46,368 nt of DNA, from the NCBI GenBank assembly GCA_031276135.1, contig JAISNR010000135.1:1-46368 (forward strand), written 5' to 3'. A program made the translations under genes and the position numbers. Source of the stretch: Eubacteriales Family XIII. Incertae Sedis bacterium. GTDB lineage: Bacteria > Bacillota > Clostridia > Peptostreptococcales > Anaerovoracaceae. Of this stretch, positions 1 to 8,788 are shown piece by piece. The notes beneath the pieces were generated by a model that saw nothing but the letters and a program-made list of their open reading frames with translations, did not search any database and had not been told where the DNA came from. Within the stretch, counting starts at the first letter, position 1. Each line of letters opens with the position of its first letter.

Positions 1-6
1 TTGTGT

Positions 7-69
7 CCCGGCGAGGCGCCGGGTTCCGCGAATACTCGCAGTATTCAAGGGTTCCGGCAACGCAGCCGG
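7..69. repeat. Cluster of three short perfect hairpins, possible end of a mobile or repeat element
   Basis: CCCGGCG-AGG-CGCCGGG (7-23), GAATACT-CGC-AGTATTC (30-46), CCGGC-AACGCA-GCCGG (54-69) in succession; no confident coding assignment. Confidence 0.5.
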
Positions 70-211
70 GGCGCAAAAGGGCAAGCTCAATGTGCAGGTT
101 ATTTTTGAACTGTTCCTTACCCTGCTGTTGCAGTATTTCGATGATGATCGGAGTTTGAGGTTGACACATCGATAATCATCGGACATATGATTGGAAATAT
201 TTTATACGATT

Positions 212-241
212 TTGACGCCATTGTAAAGAAAATTTTACAAT
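212..241 (+). promoter_or_regulatory. Candidate promoter with overlapping inverted-repeat operator for the first operon
   Basis: TTGACG (212-217), 18-nt spacer, TACAAT (236-241); perfect inverted repeat ATTGTAAA-N6-TTTACAAT at 220-241. Confidence 0.5.
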
Positions 242-491
242 AAGTCGCCGGTTTGCCGATTGTCGCGGTTGCTTGTGTCAGGTTGCGTATCAACCTGCGC
301 TTCTGCAATTTTTTGCAAAGTCACCCTTGTCACCACCAAGAACCCTGTGTTTCTCAAATGCAAGCATCGATCGGCAAGCGCACTGCATCGCGACACAAAG
401 CAAATGGGTTCGCGATGAAGCCGTAATGGCATAGGTTTTGCGTAGATTAAAATCAATACGTGGCAATGCCAAAATACTCAAGGGGGAAACA

Positions 492-1724
492 ATGGCAAAA
501 TTATTGGAGCATATTCGGGTTCTTGATTTGACCCAATTCCTTTCGGGGCCGTTTTGCACACAGCTTTTGGCGGGGATGGGCGCGGAGGTAATCAAAATGG
601 AACCCCCGGGAAAAGGCGCGTCGGAGCGGGGAAGCACGCCATTCATCGGCCCGGGCAATATCGGCATCAAGAATATGAGTGCCGAGGATCTGTCCCTGTC
701 CGCATTGAAGAGGAACCGCAACAAGGAATCCGTTACACTGAACCTCAAATCGACGGAAGGCAAGGCTTTGTTCTTGAAAATGCTTGAAAAGGCCGATGTT
801 GTAATGGAAAATTTCCGGCCGGGCGCCATGGAGAAGCTGGGCTTGCCCTACGAAACGCTCAAGAAGGCGAAGCCCGAGATCATATATTGTTCCATTAAAG
901 GCTTCGGTGATATAAACGCCTACCGAAAGCTTCCCGCCTTCGACATCGTGGTACAGGCAATGTGCGGTCTGATGAGCGTCAACGGTGAGGCGTCGGGACC
1001 GCCGATCCGAACAAGCGTGGCGGTCAGCGATATTTGCGCGGGAATCTATGCATGTGTGGGAATCCTTGCGGCCGTGATCTACCGCAACCGCACCGGCATG
1101 GGCCAGCGGGTGGATGTTTCAATGATTGAATCCGCGCTTTCCTTGCTTATGGACGAAGCCCCCGATTTCTGGGCAACCCAAGGTTTCCCCTATCGCAACG
1201 GAAGCCGTGTAACACGCCTGACCCCTTTCAATTGTTATGCTTCCAAAGACGGGTATTATGTAATTGCAAGCGGCACCGACGCGCATTGGCAGACGATCCT
1301 GCGCGTCATGGGCAGGATGGATTTGAAGGATGATCCAAAATACAAAGAAGGCAGCCAGCGAGCCAAAAACTGCGACGAGGTGGATGCGATCATCAACCAA
1401 TGGTCAGCGAATTTATCCACCGATGATGTGGTGACCGCGCTGCAGGAGGAAGGTATCCCGGCAGCCAAAGTAAAATCCATACCGGAAGTCTACTCGGACA
1501 AGGAATTGATCGAATATGGTTCGATCATACCGGTGTGCCATCCGATCCTTGGCAAGGTGGACACTGTTAAATCATGGGATTTTCCCATCCATTTCAGCGA
1601 AGATTCGGTGCGTTTCACCAAAGCGGCGCCGATATTGGGCTCCGGAAACGAGATGATTTATAAAAATTTGCTCGGACTCGAACTCGAGGAGCTGGCAGAT
1701 CTCGAAGCAAAAGGCATCATTTGA
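492..1724 (+). CDS. Class III (CaiB/BaiF family) CoA-transferase
   Basis: N-term LLEHIRVLDLTQFLSGPFCTQLLAGMGAEVIKMEPP; ENFRPGAMEKLGL; AFDIVVQAMCGLMSVNG; start at ATG 492 after AGGGGG. Confidence 0.92.
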   Translation: MAKLLEHIRVLDLTQFLSGPFCTQLLAGMGAEVIKMEPPGKGASERGSTPFIGPGNIGIKNMSAEDLSLSALKRNRNKESVTLNLKSTEGKALFLKMLEKADVVMENFRPGAMEKLGLPYETLKKAKPEIIYCSIKGFGDINAYRKLPAFDIVVQAMCGLMSVNGEASGPPIRTSVAVSDICAGIYACVGILAAVIYRNRTGMGQRVDVSMIESALSLLMDEAPDFWATQGFPYRNGSRVTRLTPFNCYASKDGYYVIASGTDAHWQTILRVMGRMDLKDDPKYKEGSQRAKNCDEVDAIINQWSANLSTDDVVTALQEEGIPAAKVKSIPEVYSDKELIEYGSIIPVCHPILGKVDTVKSWDFPIHFSEDSVRFTKAAPILGSGNEMIYKNLLGLELEELADLEAKGII

Positions 1725-1766
1725 TGATGGCAGGCTGTTGTGATCCATCGAAAGGAGATTTTGATC

Positions 1767-2954
1767 ATGGGCAATGTGGTGATAGTGAATGCCAAGCGCA
1801 CGCCGTTCGGGAATTTTGGGGGTTCGCTCATGGGTTTTACGAACGTACAGCTCGGCGCTATGGCTGTCAACCAAACAAAAGGCGAGCTTCCCGCCGAACA
1901 CATAGATCAATTGATCATGGGGAACGTGTATCCGGGCAGCGGGCTTTCCCCCGTACGGCAGATTGTCTGCGCGGCGGGCTGGCCAATCGACACCAATGCA
2001 TTGCATGTGGAACGGGCTTGTTGCTCAAGCATGAGCGCACTGGGCATCGGTTACGAACGGATCCGTTTCGGACGCGCCAAGATCATCATGATCGGCGGCA
2101 TGGAAACCATGAGCACCACTCCCTACATGCTGCCGCAGCTTCGCTGGGGCAACAGACTGGGCGATTTTACAGTATACGATGATCTGGTGGTCAGAAATCC
2201 GTATTTGAACGCTCCGATGGCACAATACGCAGGCGAGGTCGGCGTGGAATGGGGCGAAGGCCGGGAACAACAGGACGAATGGGCCGTGCGCAGCAATCTC
2301 TGCGCTGTCGCCGCTCAAGAAAAGGAGCTGTTTAAGGACGAGATCTTTCCTGTGGAAATTCCGCAAAAAAAAGGGGATCCCCTGGTTCTGACGAAAGACG
2401 AGCACCCCAGGGCCGACAGCTCTATGGAAAAGCTTGCAAAGCTGAACCCCGTGTACGGCAGTCCCACAGTGACAGGCGGCAACGCGTCCGCGTTGAGCGA
2501 CGGCGCGTCGGCGATCCTGCTCATGGACGAATCGGAAGCTTTGGAGCGCGGTTACAAACCTCTCGCTCGAATCGTCGATTGGATATCGGTTTGTTCGGAG
2601 CCCAGAAACAGCCCGCTCCTGCCTTCCGTGGCGGCGCGCCGGTTATTGGAAGCAAACAACCTGCGTTTGGAACGGATGTCGGTTATCGAGATCAACGAGG
2701 CTTTCGCATCCATGCCATTGGTATCGACACGGGCGCTGTGCGACAACAATTTAACCGATGCGAAGAAGCTCAGAGAGCGCGTGAACGTGAAAGGCGGAGC
2801 CATCGCCATCGGGCATCCGGTGGGTGCAAGCGGCGCGCGTGTGACCATGACCATGATGTATGAATTGCGCCGACGCAAGGAGCAATACGGTCTGTCAGCG
2901 ATTTGCGGCGCCATAGGACAAGGCGATGCGGTAATACTGGAAGCCATCTATTAG
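1767..2954 (+). CDS. Thiolase family protein (acetyl-CoA acetyltransferase-like)
   Basis: VIVNAKRTPFGNFGGSL; ERACCSSMSAL; INEAFA; GGAIAIGHPVGASGAR; ICGAIGQGDA. Confidence 0.92.
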   Translation: MGNVVIVNAKRTPFGNFGGSLMGFTNVQLGAMAVNQTKGELPAEHIDQLIMGNVYPGSGLSPVRQIVCAAGWPIDTNALHVERACCSSMSALGIGYERIRFGRAKIIMIGGMETMSTTPYMLPQLRWGNRLGDFTVYDDLVVRNPYLNAPMAQYAGEVGVEWGEGREQQDEWAVRSNLCAVAAQEKELFKDEIFPVEIPQKKGDPLVLTKDEHPRADSSMEKLAKLNPVYGSPTVTGGNASALSDGASAILLMDESEALERGYKPLARIVDWISVCSEPRNSPLLPSVAARRLLEANNLRLERMSVIEINEAFASMPLVSTRALCDNNLTDAKKLRERVNVKGGAIAIGHPVGASGARVTMTMMYELRRRKEQYGLSAICGAIGQGDAVILEAIY

Positions 2955-3042
2955 GACCCGTCCGGAAATCGCTTGTGCATTTGCGCAATAGATTTGCAAA
3001 CAGATGCTTAGCCAAATTTCGCTTTTATGAGAAGGAACGATC

Positions 3043-3666
3043 ATGGACGAACTTGCGAAAAGAACAATGGCAGCCCTGACGCGAAACGGTTTCAAGGCGA
3101 GTTTCTTCGAAACGGCGGAGGAGGCGAAACGCGCGCTCATCGATTCGATCGACGCCCACGAAACGGTTGCCATGGGAGGTTCCATGACGATCAAAGAGAT
3201 GGGGATCAAGGAGGCGCTCGCACTGAAAGGCATTGAATTGCTCGCGCACATCGATGCCGCATCGTTCGAGGAACGCGTGGAGATACTCCGGAAAGCTGCG
3301 GTCACGGACGTGTATTTGTCAAGCATCAACGCGCTGACTGCGGACGGGATGCTTCTGAACACCGACGGATTGGGGAATCGTGTGGCTTCGGGAATATTCG
3401 GCCACAGGCGCGTTTGTTACATCGCCGGGGTGAACAAAATCGTGCGCAATCTGCAAGAAGCCCTCATCCGCATAAAGAATGTGGCGGCGCCCTTGAATGC
3501 CAAACGCTTAAATAAGCATACACCCTGCGCCGTAACGGGAAAATGCGAAAACTGCAATGCTGGGGAACGGTTGTGCCGCGCCACCGTGATCCTCGAGCGC
3601 CCGCTTACGGGTGTGGGGAGTGCGGAGATCGCCGTCTTTTTGGTCAATGAAAGGCTCGGGTATTAG
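3043..3666 (+). CDS. LUD-domain (DUF162, lactate-utilization-like) protein
   Basis: VAMGGSMTIKEMG, LLNTDGLGNRVASGIFGHRRVCYIAGVNKIV, C-terminal Cys-rich tail PCAVTGKCENCNAGERLC. Confidence 0.8.
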   Translation: MDELAKRTMAALTRNGFKASFFETAEEAKRALIDSIDAHETVAMGGSMTIKEMGIKEALALKGIELLAHIDAASFEERVEILRKAAVTDVYLSSINALTADGMLLNTDGLGNRVASGIFGHRRVCYIAGVNKIVRNLQEALIRIKNVAAPLNAKRLNKHTPCAVTGKCENCNAGERLCRATVILERPLTGVGSAEIAVFLVNERLGY

Positions 3667-3723
3667 CAAGAATCCTTGGAACAAAAATAAATGACAAAAA
3701 AACGCAGCACAGGGAAATGGTGA

Positions 3724-4164
3724 ATGCATATGAATGACAGGAAGATCCGCGTGTTGATGGCGAAGGTAGGTTTGGACGGCCATGACGTTGGCGTCAAGGT
3801 GGTCGCCCGAGGTCTGGCCGATGCGGGAATGGAGGTTATTTACACGGGACTCCGGCAGACGCCGCAGACGGTGGTGCAGACCGCGATTCAGGAGGATGTG
3901 GACATCATAGGCATCAGCTTGCTCTCCGGCGCGCACATGGTCTTTATACCGGAGATTCTGCGTTTGCTGAAAGAAAACCGCGCGGAGGATATCAATGTGT
4001 TCTGCGGCGGCGTGATCCCGGTGGAAGACATTGCTGAATTGAAAAAGTTGGGCATAAAGGAGGTCTTTGTAGCAGGCAGCAGCATGAAGGATATCGTGGG
4101 TTGCGTGAAAGAGGCTTTTCAGGCGCGTCACGAGCGACAGCGGAAAGGACAAAATGATGCTTGA
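3724..4164 (+). CDS. Cobalamin-binding small subunit / C-terminal domain of an acyl-CoA mutase (methylmalonyl-CoA mutase type)
   Basis: KIRVLMAKVGLDGHDVGVKVVARGLADAGMEVIYTGLRQTPQ (DxHxxG B12 motif), IIGISLLSGAHM, FCGGVIP. Confidence 0.92.
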   Translation: MHMNDRKIRVLMAKVGLDGHDVGVKVVARGLADAGMEVIYTGLRQTPQTVVQTAIQEDVDIIGISLLSGAHMVFIPEILRLLKENRAEDINVFCGGVIPVEDIAELKKLGIKEVFVAGSSMKDIVGCVKEAFQARHERQRKGQNDA

Positions 4165-5227
4165 TGCCGCCACAGTGTCCGCGAGAGCCGAATCCATTCG
4201 AAACGGGGATGTGCGCACCCTCTCTCGATCCATCAGCGGGATTGAAAACGGCGATCCGGATGCCGCTCTCCTGATGCGGTTTCTTTATCCGTTCACCGGA
4301 AACGCGCGGGTCGTCGGATTCACGGGCGCCCCGGGCGCGGGCAAGAGCAGCGTCATCAACGAGGCGATCCAAGCTTATCTGGAGCGGGGATTGCGTGTGG
4401 CAGTCATCGCCGTAGATCCCACCAGCGAATTCACGGGCGGCGGCGTCTTGGGCGACCGGGTGCGGATGCAGGTTTTCAGCGATCGTCTGTATATCCGCAG
4501 TTTTGGCGCCGGAGGATGTTTGGGGGGTTTGAATACCGCTTGCGGACAGACCATCGCTCTGTTGGACGCCGCCGGGTTTGACCGCATTCTCGTGGAAACG
4601 GTGGGGGCCGGTCAGTCGGAAATTGAGATCCGGCATTATGCGGACACTGTGGTCGTGGTGTCCACCCCGAACCAAGGGGATGAGATTCAAATGCTGAAAG
4701 CCGGTATTTTGGAAATTGGCGATGTGTTCGTATTGAACAAATGCGAGCTTCCCGGAGCACAGCAGGCGGCGGCCGAGTTGATTGAGATGACGCATTTATA
4801 TGCCATGGGCAGACAGAATCGCATATATGCGGACGACAGAAGCTGTTGCGGCGCTGTTGCGCCCATCGGCGGCGACAGAAAGCCCGGCGGTGCGGACGGC
4901 GATCAAACGGCAACGGTTGAGCCGGATATTCCACCCGTCGTCCAAGTGTCCGCGCTGGAGAAAATCGGTTTCACCGAGATGTTTGAAGCGATTGAACGCA
5001 AGCTTCGCACCATGGAAGAGCGAAAGCTGTTGCGCGGGCGGAGGCGCCGGCGAACAGAGAAGTATCTGAGCGATTATCTTGTGCGCGCGTTCCAAGAACG
5101 GACGTTGCGCGACTTCCGGTCAGGGGACACATGGCGCCGCGTATGCGACATGGTGGAAAACGCCGAGCTCGATCCCCTGTCGGCGGGCGAGCGATTGTGG
5201 GAAAACATGACGGGAGGAAGCGAATGA
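4154..5227 (+). CDS. meaB: MeaB/ArgK-type GTPase, B12-mutase chaperone
   Basis: GFTGAPGAGKSS Walker A, VDPTSEFTGGGVLGDRVRM, ILVETVGAGQSE, VLNKCE; overlaps the upstream B12 subunit gene. Confidence 0.92.
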   Translation: MMLDAATVSARAESIRNGDVRTLSRSISGIENGDPDAALLMRFLYPFTGNARVVGFTGAPGAGKSSVINEAIQAYLERGLRVAVIAVDPTSEFTGGGVLGDRVRMQVFSDRLYIRSFGAGGCLGGLNTACGQTIALLDAAGFDRILVETVGAGQSEIEIRHYADTVVVVSTPNQGDEIQMLKAGILEIGDVFVLNKCELPGAQQAAAELIEMTHLYAMGRQNRIYADDRSCCGAVAPIGGDRKPGGADGDQTATVEPDIPPVVQVSALEKIGFTEMFEAIERKLRTMEERKLLRGRRRRRTEKYLSDYLVRAFQERTLRDFRSGDTWRRVCDMVENAELDPLSAGERLWENMTGGSE

Positions 5228-5739
5228 AGGACATTCTGAACAAAGCAATACGTGCTTTCGAATTTGCTATGTCTCTCCTGACGGGATTGTTGGTGGCAAT
5301 TGCATGTTACCAGATCGCGGCGCGGTACGTTTTCGGTTGGGGGATTTCTTGGTCCGAGGAATCCATGCGGTATATATTTGTGGCGACCGTTATGGTCGGT
5401 ATTTATTTCGTCAGCAAAAGCGAAAGCTTTGCAACGCTCACGGTATTCTCCGATTTTGTCGCAAAAAAATCCCCGGGCGCGACCGGGATTCTCAGGGCGA
5501 TCCGCTATGTTGCGGAGTTTGTGTTTTACGCCACGCTGTTTTATTACGGTTGCAGAGTTTGCGTCATGGCGCTTGGACGCGTGTCCACGGCCACACATAC
5601 GCCGTTTACGCTTATTTACGCACCCATCCCGATCGGGGCATTTATGGGTTGCGTGAACACGGCGGTTAAGTGCGTTTCGGCATTCAAATACGGCCGCAAG
5701 AGCATCGAAGAAAAAGGAGTTGAAATCAATGCTGATTGA
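5224..5739 (+). CDS. dctQ: TRAP transporter small permease (DctQ)
   Basis: Four hydrophobic segments, RYVFGWGISWSEESMRYIFVATVMVGIYF; ATGA overlap with meaB and adjacent to dctM. Confidence 0.9.
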   Translation: MKDILNKAIRAFEFAMSLLTGLLVAIACYQIAARYVFGWGISWSEESMRYIFVATVMVGIYFVSKSESFATLTVFSDFVAKKSPGATGILRAIRYVAEFVFYATLFYYGCRVCVMALGRVSTATHTPFTLIYAPIPIGAFMGCVNTAVKCVSAFKYGRKSIEEKGVEINAD

Positions 5740-7009
5740 AACTGTTATCGTATTTGGCATGCTGTGCGCGATGATGATCATCGGCATCCCCATCGCCATC
5801 AGCCTCGGTCTGTCGGGCATCCTCACGTTGGTGATCTTCAACGACATTTCAAGCCTGCAAATGTTGCCGCAGAAGCTGTTCAGCAGCTGCGATTCGTTCG
5901 CGCTGTTGGCCATCCCGTTCTTTATGGTGGCCGGCGATTTGATGTTGCAAGGCGGTATTTCCAAACGGCTCGTAAATATGGCGAAGGTGTTTCTCTGGCG
6001 GATACGCGGCAGTCTGGCGCTGATCGGTTTCGTATCGAGCGCTTTTTTCGGAGCCTTGTCCGGTTCGGCCATGGCTACGACGGCGGCCATAGGGAAGGTT
6101 ATGTACCCCGAACTGCTCGAAGACAAGACATATGACAAGGACTTCGCCTTGGCGATTCAAGCCGTGGGCGGCACGTTGGGCCCGATGATCCCGCCGTCCA
6201 TCACGCTGATCGTGTTCGGCACTTTGGCAAATGCTTCCATAGGCGATATGATGATAGGGACAATCGTTCCGGGCGTTTTTCTCTGCCTGATCTATTGTGT
6301 GACAGGTTATGTTCTGATACGCAAGAACAATATGGCAAGAAGCAATATCAAACCGGAAAAGGGTGTATTCAAGGCGTTTATCAGCGGATTTTGGGCTTTG
6401 CTCATGCCTCTCATTATTCTCGGCGGCATTTATACGGGGGTGTTTTCTCCCACGGAGTCCGCTGCGGCCGCTTGCTTGTATGCGGTCATCATCGGAACCT
6501 TGATGTACCGAGAACTGACTTTTAAAAAGATTTTGATCGCACTCAAGAGTTCGTTTATGAGCTACTCGGCGATCATGCTTCTCATCTCCTGCGCCACCTT
6601 CTACGGTTGGGTGCTTACGATGGAGGGCATACCGCAATTTATTACGAACGCGCTCATGGTATCGGTGACGGATCGCATTGTCTTGCTTCTTTTGATCAAT
6701 GCGATTTTTTTGTTTCTCGGCTGTTTCGTGGATGTGGTCACCATCATTCTGTTGGTCGTGCCCCTGCTTACGCCGGTAGTGATGCATCTCGGCGTGGATT
6801 TGGTTCATTTCGGTGTGATCACAAACATAGTCACGGGAATCGGTTTGATCACGCCGCCCTTTGGCGCTTGCCTGTTCGTTGCCAGCGGAATCGACAAATC
6901 CATAAAGATCGAGTCGATATACAAGCGCATTCTTCCGTTCTGTTTTTCGGCCGTGATCGGAGGCTTGATCGTTTCATTCGTCCCCGTGCTGTCGTTGTGG
7001 TTCAAATAG
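5729..7009 (+). CDS. dctM: TRAP transporter large permease (DctM)
   Basis: LLAIPFFMVAGDLMLQGGISKRL, GALSGSAMATTAAIGKVMYPE, GGTLGPMIPPSITLIVFG, LITPPFGACLFVASG. Confidence 0.95.
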   Translation: MLIETVIVFGMLCAMMIIGIPIAISLGLSGILTLVIFNDISSLQMLPQKLFSSCDSFALLAIPFFMVAGDLMLQGGISKRLVNMAKVFLWRIRGSLALIGFVSSAFFGALSGSAMATTAAIGKVMYPELLEDKTYDKDFALAIQAVGGTLGPMIPPSITLIVFGTLANASIGDMMIGTIVPGVFLCLIYCVTGYVLIRKNNMARSNIKPEKGVFKAFISGFWALLMPLIILGGIYTGVFSPTESAAAACLYAVIIGTLMYRELTFKKILIALKSSFMSYSAIMLLISCATFYGWVLTMEGIPQFITNALMVSVTDRIVLLLLINAIFLFLGCFVDVVTIILLVVPLLTPVVMHLGVDLVHFGVITNIVTGIGLITPPFGACLFVASGIDKSIKIESIYKRILPFCFSAVIGGLIVSFVPVLSLWFK

Positions 7010-7062
7010 CGCTCATTATGAATATGAAGCGGTAAGCGATTTTGGAAAAGAGGTGTGGCCGG

Positions 7063-7902
7063 ATGCGTTTTTTTGAGAAGAATGCGAAATACACTGTACG
7101 CCCGCTTTTTTACGGATGCTTTCCCTCCTACGAGAAATCCGTGCTCCAGTGTATGTCAAACTATGGAACGAAGGTGGCCAGCCCGTCCTTGGGTTATCTG
7201 ATCAGCGGCGCCGGGAAGAATATCCTGGTGGACACGGGACCGGGGCCGCAAGACTTGATGGAGCGATTGCATCCCGGCCTTGCGCTGGATTTCGTGAAAG
7301 GGGGCGTCGTTTCCGCTTTGGCCGGAGTGGGCTTGACGCCGGACCGGATCGATTCTGTCATTTTCACGCATCTGCATTGGGATCATTGCCATAACGGTGA
7401 GAAATTCCCGGGGAAGCGATTTTTCGTGCAACGGGCGGAATTGATCTATGCGCTGTTGCCTCTGGATATACACGCGAATTTGTACGAGGCGCCAAAGGCC
7501 GGATTGACACCGCCTTGGTTTCGAATAGCCGCGCAACTTGAAGTCGTGGAGGGGGACACGGACATTGACGACGGCATACGGCTCGTGTTTACGCCGGGGC
7601 ACTCGCCCGGCAGCCAAAGCGTTCTGGTCAACACCGAGGCAGGTCCTTATTTGATTGCGGGCGACACGGTGATGCAATACGAAAACTGGGAGGGCAAAGG
7701 ATTTCAAAAACACTTGTTTTCATTGGTGCATGTCAATCTTACGGACTTCGACGCTTCGCTCAGAAAAATCGAGACATTGGGCGCGGTGCGCCTTCTGCCG
7801 GGGCATGATTTCAAGGCGCTGGAGCATGAGGTTTACCCGTTGCCGGAGGAGATCGAACGCAAAGAGGGAGAGGATTCGCAGAATCGGGGTGCGCGGCCAT
7901 GA
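7063..7902 (+). CDS. MBL-fold hydrolase (AHL-lactonase-like)
   Basis: FTHLHWDHCHNGEKF (HxHxDH), FTPGHSPGSQSV, IAGDTVMQYENW, LLPGHD. Confidence 0.88.
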   Translation: MRFFEKNAKYTVRPLFYGCFPSYEKSVLQCMSNYGTKVASPSLGYLISGAGKNILVDTGPGPQDLMERLHPGLALDFVKGGVVSALAGVGLTPDRIDSVIFTHLHWDHCHNGEKFPGKRFFVQRAELIYALLPLDIHANLYEAPKAGLTPPWFRIAAQLEVVEGDTDIDDGIRLVFTPGHSPGSQSVLVNTEAGPYLIAGDTVMQYENWEGKGFQKHLFSLVHVNLTDFDASLRKIETLGAVRLLPGHDFKALEHEVYPLPEEIERKEGEDSQNRGARP

Positions 7903-8684
7903 AACGGGGCTATGTGGATTTGATGCGGGGACAAATGCACTATCGATACGGCGGCAACGGCACTTCCTCGGTGGTCATGGTGCACATGTCCGGCGGCAGT
8001 TCGGCGGAGTTCGAGGAGGCGGGCGATCTGCTCGCGGGATCCTTCACGGTATTCGCTCCGGACCTGTTCGGATTCGGTTGTTCGGACAAGCCCCGCTCGT
8101 ATTTGTCGGTTCGGGAGCATGCGGATACGGTGTTGGAGTTCATGGACGCCATGAAGCTTGCATCCGCCTATATGATCGGCAGCCTCGTGGGGGCGAACAT
8201 ATGCGCCAGATTGGCGGAAGCCCGCCCGCACCGGGTAAAAGGTCTGATGTTGGCCGGCCTGTGCTACAACCCGGACCCTTGCTTTTATCCGAACCTTCGC
8301 CACAGCCCAATCTTTGTGAAACCGCAGCGGGACGCAGAGGGGACGCATCTGCGGGATATCTGGGAGAAAGCATCCCGTTACGGTGAAAACCCGGAAATCC
8401 GGGATCGGCGTGCGCTGGGCATGCACATGGCGGGCGACTTCGTTGAATCCATGCATTGGGCCTTATGCGAGGATACGGATTTCGAAAAATGCCTTCCGCA
8501 CATCCAAGCTCCCACCGTCGTGGCATCGTATGATGTTGCGCCGATAGCGGGCCCGATGCCCCGGGAAGCCGCGAAGCGCATCCCCGGTGCCTGTCATATC
8601 GTTCTGCGAGGTTGCAGCCCGCTTGCATCGACCGGCGCACCCGACGTTTTTGTTGCAGCATTCTTGGAAGCCTTCGAAGCGTGA
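7899..8684 (+). CDS. Alpha/beta hydrolase
   Basis: VVMVHMSGGSSAEFEEAGDLLAGSFTVFAPDLFGFGCSDKP, AYMIGSLVGANICARLAE; ATGA overlap with upstream gene. Confidence 0.8.
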   Translation: MKRGYVDLMRGQMHYRYGGNGTSSVVMVHMSGGSSAEFEEAGDLLAGSFTVFAPDLFGFGCSDKPRSYLSVREHADTVLEFMDAMKLASAYMIGSLVGANICARLAEARPHRVKGLMLAGLCYNPDPCFYPNLRHSPIFVKPQRDAEGTHLRDIWEKASRYGENPEIRDRRALGMHMAGDFVESMHWALCEDTDFEKCLPHIQAPTVVASYDVAPIAGPMPREAAKRIPGACHIVLRGCSPLASTGAPDVFVAAFLEAFEA

Positions 8685-8788
8685 CGCGGCACAACGCCGG
8701 GACAAGAGCGGAGCGACACGAAGCTCGAGGAGCAAACAAACGATGCAAGGGTCCGCATCGAATCGGCATAAGGAAGGAGAAAATCCAA

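Noticed and set aside
245-490. Possible cobalamin riboswitch ahead of the B12-related operon
   Set aside because: I looked for a B12-box-like core (AAGCCAGGAGACCTGCC type) and did not find one; only small hairpins are visible.
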